Assembly (NCBI GenBank): GCA_016721605.1
Contig: JADKHS010000011.1
Location: forward strand, 1-59,246
Direction of reading: 5' to 3'
Source: Nitrosomonadales bacterium
GTDB taxonomy: Bacteria; Pseudomonadota; Gammaproteobacteria; Burkholderiales; Gallionellaceae
DNA: 59,246 nt
The position numbers and the translations under genes are program-made. Positions within the stretch are counted from its first letter, which is position 1. Every line of letters begins with the position of its first letter. The notes below the pieces were generated by a model. That model had not been told where the DNA came from. It made no database searches and saw only the letters and a program-made list of their open reading frames with translations. Below are positions 55,775 through 59,246 of this stretch, in pieces.

Positions 55775-58276
55775 TTAAATCAGTTTCTTTAACTGATATA
55801 ACTTTTCCAGTGCTTGTTTCGGGCTAAGTTCGTCAGGCGTAATATCACGCAACGAGGTTAACGCCGGGTGCTCTGGCAGTTCGGGCAAGTCCGGCACGGC
55901 GCTGAACAAATCACCCTGCGGATTTTGTGCTGCACTATTCTGTTCCAGTGTTTGTAATTGTTTCCGCGCGATTTTAATGACACTCCTCGGCACCCCCGCA
56001 AGAGCAGCCACCTGCAATCCATAGCTCTGGCTTGCCGCGCCTTCACTCACGCTGTGCAAAAATACGATGCTGTGCTTGTGTTCAATGGCGGCAAGATGGA
56101 CGTTGGCAAGCTGAGTGTATTCATCGGCAAGTCGGGTCAATTCAAAATAATGGGTGGCGAACAACGTGTGGCTACGATTCTCTTCCAACAAATGACGTGC
56201 GATGGCATAAGCCAGCGCCAAGCCATCGAAGGTGGAAGTGCGTCCGATTCGTCTACCAGAACTAAACTATTCTCGGTCGCGTTGCGTAGATATTGGCCGC
56301 TTCCGTCATCTCTACATGAAGGTAGAACTGGCGCTGGCAGGTCATCCGAAGCCCGATGCGCGTAATCGGTCAATCTCGCCCTAGCGACTTCATCCGCCTG
56401 AACGAAGCTGCCATAGTTCGCGAGCAATGTAATCAGCGCGACTTGGCGCATATACGTGGATTTGCCGCCCATGTTGGGACCGGTGATAAGCAGCATCTTG
56501 CGCGCGCTGTGCATTTTGGTGTCATTGGCGATGAATTGCTCCACCTGTGCTTCCACCACCGGGTGACGACCGCCACGAATGTGCAATATGGATTCTTCGC
56601 TGAAGGTTGGCGCGCAGAAATTTAACGCTGAGGCGCGTTCAGCGAAGGTAGCAAGCACATCCAGCTCGGCGATGGCGGCGGCAATGCGTTGCAGCGGCGC
56701 AATGTAAGGCGCAAGCTGATCCAGCAATTGTTCATAGAGCAGTTTCTCGCGTGCCAACGCACGGTCATTGGCGGATAGGGCCTTGTCCTCGAAGGCTTTG
56801 AGTTCCGGTGTGATATAGCGCTCGGCATTTTTCAAAGTCTGGCGGCGGCGGTAATCGTCCGGCACTTTGGTGGACTGTGCGAGCGACACCTCGATATAAA
56901 AACCATGCACACGGTTGTATTCGACTTTCAGGGTGGCAATGCCGCTGCGCGCGCGTTCGCGTGCTTCCAGTTGCAGAAGGAATTCGCCGCAATTAGTCTG
57001 GATGCCACGCAGCTCATCGAGATCCGCATCATAGCCATCAGCGATAACACCAATACTGAGCACATTGCGGCAGCGCGGCGGAGCGTGTCGCGCAGCCGGA
57101 TAAGTCGCGCGGACGTGCGCTGCGCAAAGCGATGCGCGCAGTAATGCGTTCTACGTCTACACAGGGTTTGAGCTGGTCAGTGCAGTTTGATAAATCATGC
57201 CGCTGCTGCTGAAGCTCCGCTGTCCCTCTCCCGCTTGCGGAAAAGCAGTTGCCTGTAATTTGTCGACTGCATCCAGCCGTGCACGCAGCGTGCTGCGCTC
57301 GCGCAGCGGATGATGAAGCCAGTGGTTAAGCAAACGGCTGCCCATATTACTGGCGCAGGTATCCAGCAAAGAAAGCAAGGTGGGAGCGGGCTCGCCGCGC
57401 AAGGTCTGGGTGATTTCCAGATTGCGCCGCGTGGCGGCATCCATACGCACGAAATCCTCAGCGGCATAAACCTGAATGGCGTGCACATGGCTGATACCCT
57501 GCCCCTGTGTAAGCTTGGCATAGCCGAGCAGCGCGCCCGCCGCTTCCAAGCCTAGCGTGAAATTGTCACACCCGAAACCACTCAGGTCGAGCGTGGAGAA
57601 CTGTTGGCACAGCGTGCGCCGAGCGGTTTCCAGGTCAAAATTCCAAACAGGCAGTGTCTTGATGGCCGCTTTGCATAGTGTCGGCTGAATGGCATTTTCG
57701 GCAAGCAGGATTTCTGAAATCTGCAAGCGTTCCAGTTCGGCTGGCAAATTGTGCGCATCGGTTTCGCTGACGAAAAACTTGCCTGAAGCCAGATTCATCC
57801 AAGCCAGCCCTACCTTGCCGGCTCGCTCATGCAGCGCCAGCAACAGGCTGTCTTTTCTTTTCATCCAACAGGGCGGAATCAGTGAGTGTGCCGGGGGTAA
57901 CGATACGCATCACCTTGCGCTCCACTGGCCCCTTGCTGGTGGCGGGATCGCCGATCTGTTCGCATATGGCGATCGATTCCCCCAGTTTTACCAGCCGCGC
58001 CAAATATTGTTCGGCGGCATGGTAAGGCACGCCCGCCATTTTAATCGGCTGGCCATTGGATGCGCCGCGCTGAGTGAGCGTAATGTCGAGCAGCTTGGCA
58101 GCGCGAACTGCATCCTCATGGAATAGCTCGTAAAAATCTCCCATGCGGTAGAAAAGCAGCATGTCGGGATACTCTGCCTTGATGCGCAGGTATTGCTGCA
58201 TCATGGGAGTGTGCTTCGAGCCATCTATGCTGTTAGGCAGCGATTTATTATTTTGATTTTGTTTGTTTTCATTCAA
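55775..58276 (-). pseudogene. mutS: DNA mismatch repair protein MutS, frame broken several times
   Basis: About 834 codons of MutS in four frame blocks. Block 1 has MMQQYLRIKAEYPDMLLFYR and MGDFYELFHEDAVRAAKLLD with FYE, the mismatch-probe motif. Block 2 (57157-57864) continues the connector and core; block 3 (56137-57063) has the lever/clamp (YNRVHGFYIEVS) and Walker A TGPNMGGKSTYMRQ; block 4 has FATHYFELTRL and the C-terminal HTH/tetramer tail. Breaks near 57860, 57100 and 56230-56290. Recognises mispairs on the nascent strand. If real, the cell would be mismatch-repair deficient, so errors are suspected. Confidence 0.85.
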
Positions 58277-59246
58277 TTCTTTTTGCGACTTATTTTGGCT
58301 TATGGTTCATATGCCCTCAAGTTCCGACATTTCCCGCAGTAAAAAAAATGATGATTTAAAGGTATTCGGTGGGCGAAGATCAGATACTTTTTTTTTATTA
58401 TATGGGACAGCCGCCGCAACTCTTTAATGAGCAATAATGGATGAAGCCAACCTAAGCCTAAATCATCCGACGTAAGGTACAGGGCAAACCGATTATACCC
58501 ACGGTCGTAATTCGCCGATTTAAATAATATCAAGACCGCGTGGGGGAAAACAGCCGGTGTGGCTCGTCCGATAATGGCTTAGGTTTACAATTGATTTTGT
58601 AAATTAATTTCAAGATTAATAATGCTGATAGTGCATTGGTGATAATTAGGGAATAATCAAGTTGCCTGCCCTTGATTTGCACACTCGGGGCACAAGCTAA
58701 ATAGCACAGATGTCTCATGCAAACTTTATAGATCCAAATTCTATCAGTATCTCACCCCATGGTCTGATCTCAAATAACACTAACCCGTAAAGCCAATCGT
58801 CAGGTTGTGCCACGCTAACTCGACCTACGAGACTTGAACGTCTTTTCCAGTGGGCACGTTTTGATCATAGACTGAAGCTAACCAGGTTATGTCAGTCCGA
58901 CTTAATTCACCTAAAGAAAACATTAGATCCGTTGTGTCGCCTAAATAAGCCAGTATCAACACCAACGACCTTGTCCGTAGATCCTGAGGTCCTGATACCT
59001 TCCTTTTTCCGGACTCGATTGCGGACTTAATCTTGATTATATTCGCGGTAATTACAACTCCCCCGGGAAAACTTTCTTTATCAGATTTCACCCGCGCAAG
59101 GATGTGGAGACTATAGACTTTGCACAAAGAATCTCTAAGCGAAGTTCCTAGAGCTGAATATCGGGTACGGTAATTAATAGTGAGTGAGTCAGCCTCAGTT
59201 TCCGTGGCAACATTTCGCAACACGCCAACAAAACAATTGGCTGGTC
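58277..59246. other. About 1 kb with no recognised gene
   Basis: A minus-strand frame at 58825-59223 (132 codons, no stops) has no resemblance that I can recognise and is rich in rare-looking residues, so it is not counted as a gene. No RNA or repeat was recognised. The texture is like the 22.4-24.3 kb stretch. Confidence 0.4.

Noticed and set aside
58825..59223. 132-codon minus-strand ORF at the right edge
   Set aside because: No family resemblance, no good ribosome site and it lies in a decayed-looking region; too weak to call a gene.

Overview
The window looks like the chromosome of a chemolithoautotrophic nitrite-oxidising betaproteobacterium, most plausibly 'Candidatus Nitrotoga' (Gallionellaceae). 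The main evidence is an nxrABC-type operon (9.3-16 kb). Its catalytic subunit has a twin-arginine leader, and it is followed by a four-cluster Fe-S subunit, a signal-peptide haem-type gamma subunit and a TorD-like chaperone. The surrounding housekeeping genes (ubiC-ubiA, recG, hemB, hemL, dksA, rpsU-yqeY-dnaG-rpoD, mutS) are of betaproteobacterial type. The genus call is an inference from protein sequence read by eye.

Layout. (1) 0-3.1 kb: relics of genes resembling actD, actE and actF of alternative complex III, then sspA and sspB relics, all full of stops and frameshifts. (2) 3.1-8.9 kb: an insertion-sequence pile-up (IS3, IS110, IS630, IS1380 and IS1595 types, whole or partial) around a broken rpoH. 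(3) 8.9-18.2 kb: the nxr locus, with an FNR-type palindrome upstream, a Mrp-family ATPase and a PepSY-like membrane protein downstream. nxrA is interrupted by about six indels as written. (4) 18.2-25.3 kb: a serine hydrolase with a tandem-repeat N-terminus, corA, a MazF/PemK-type toxin-antitoxin pair, then about 2 kb of apparently non-coding sequence ending in an integron-integrase relic. (5) 25.3-44.9 kb: 20 kb of clean core genes, including a cobalamin riboswitch in front of a TonB receptor. (6) 44.9-53.6 kb: an integrative element in a CAU tRNA gene downstream of rpoD, bounded by a 45-48 bp repeat of the tRNA 3' half. It carries a tyrosine integrase, a primase-like protein, small phage/plasmid-type genes and a HARE-HTH + PD-(D/E)xK nuclease-like gene near its far end. 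(7) 53.6-55.5 kb: a group II intron with a broken reverse transcriptase. (8) 55.8-58.3 kb: mutS in several frames, then about 1 kb with nothing recognisable.

How the genes work together. The nxr cluster would oxidise nitrite in the periplasm, with NxrD assisting molybdenum-enzyme assembly and the Mrp protein possibly supplying Fe-S clusters. Frameshifts are strongly clustered: mobile and relic regions, nxrA and mutS are full of them, whereas 25-45 kb has none. Whether this is real decay or uneven consensus quality is the main caveat for the whole window.
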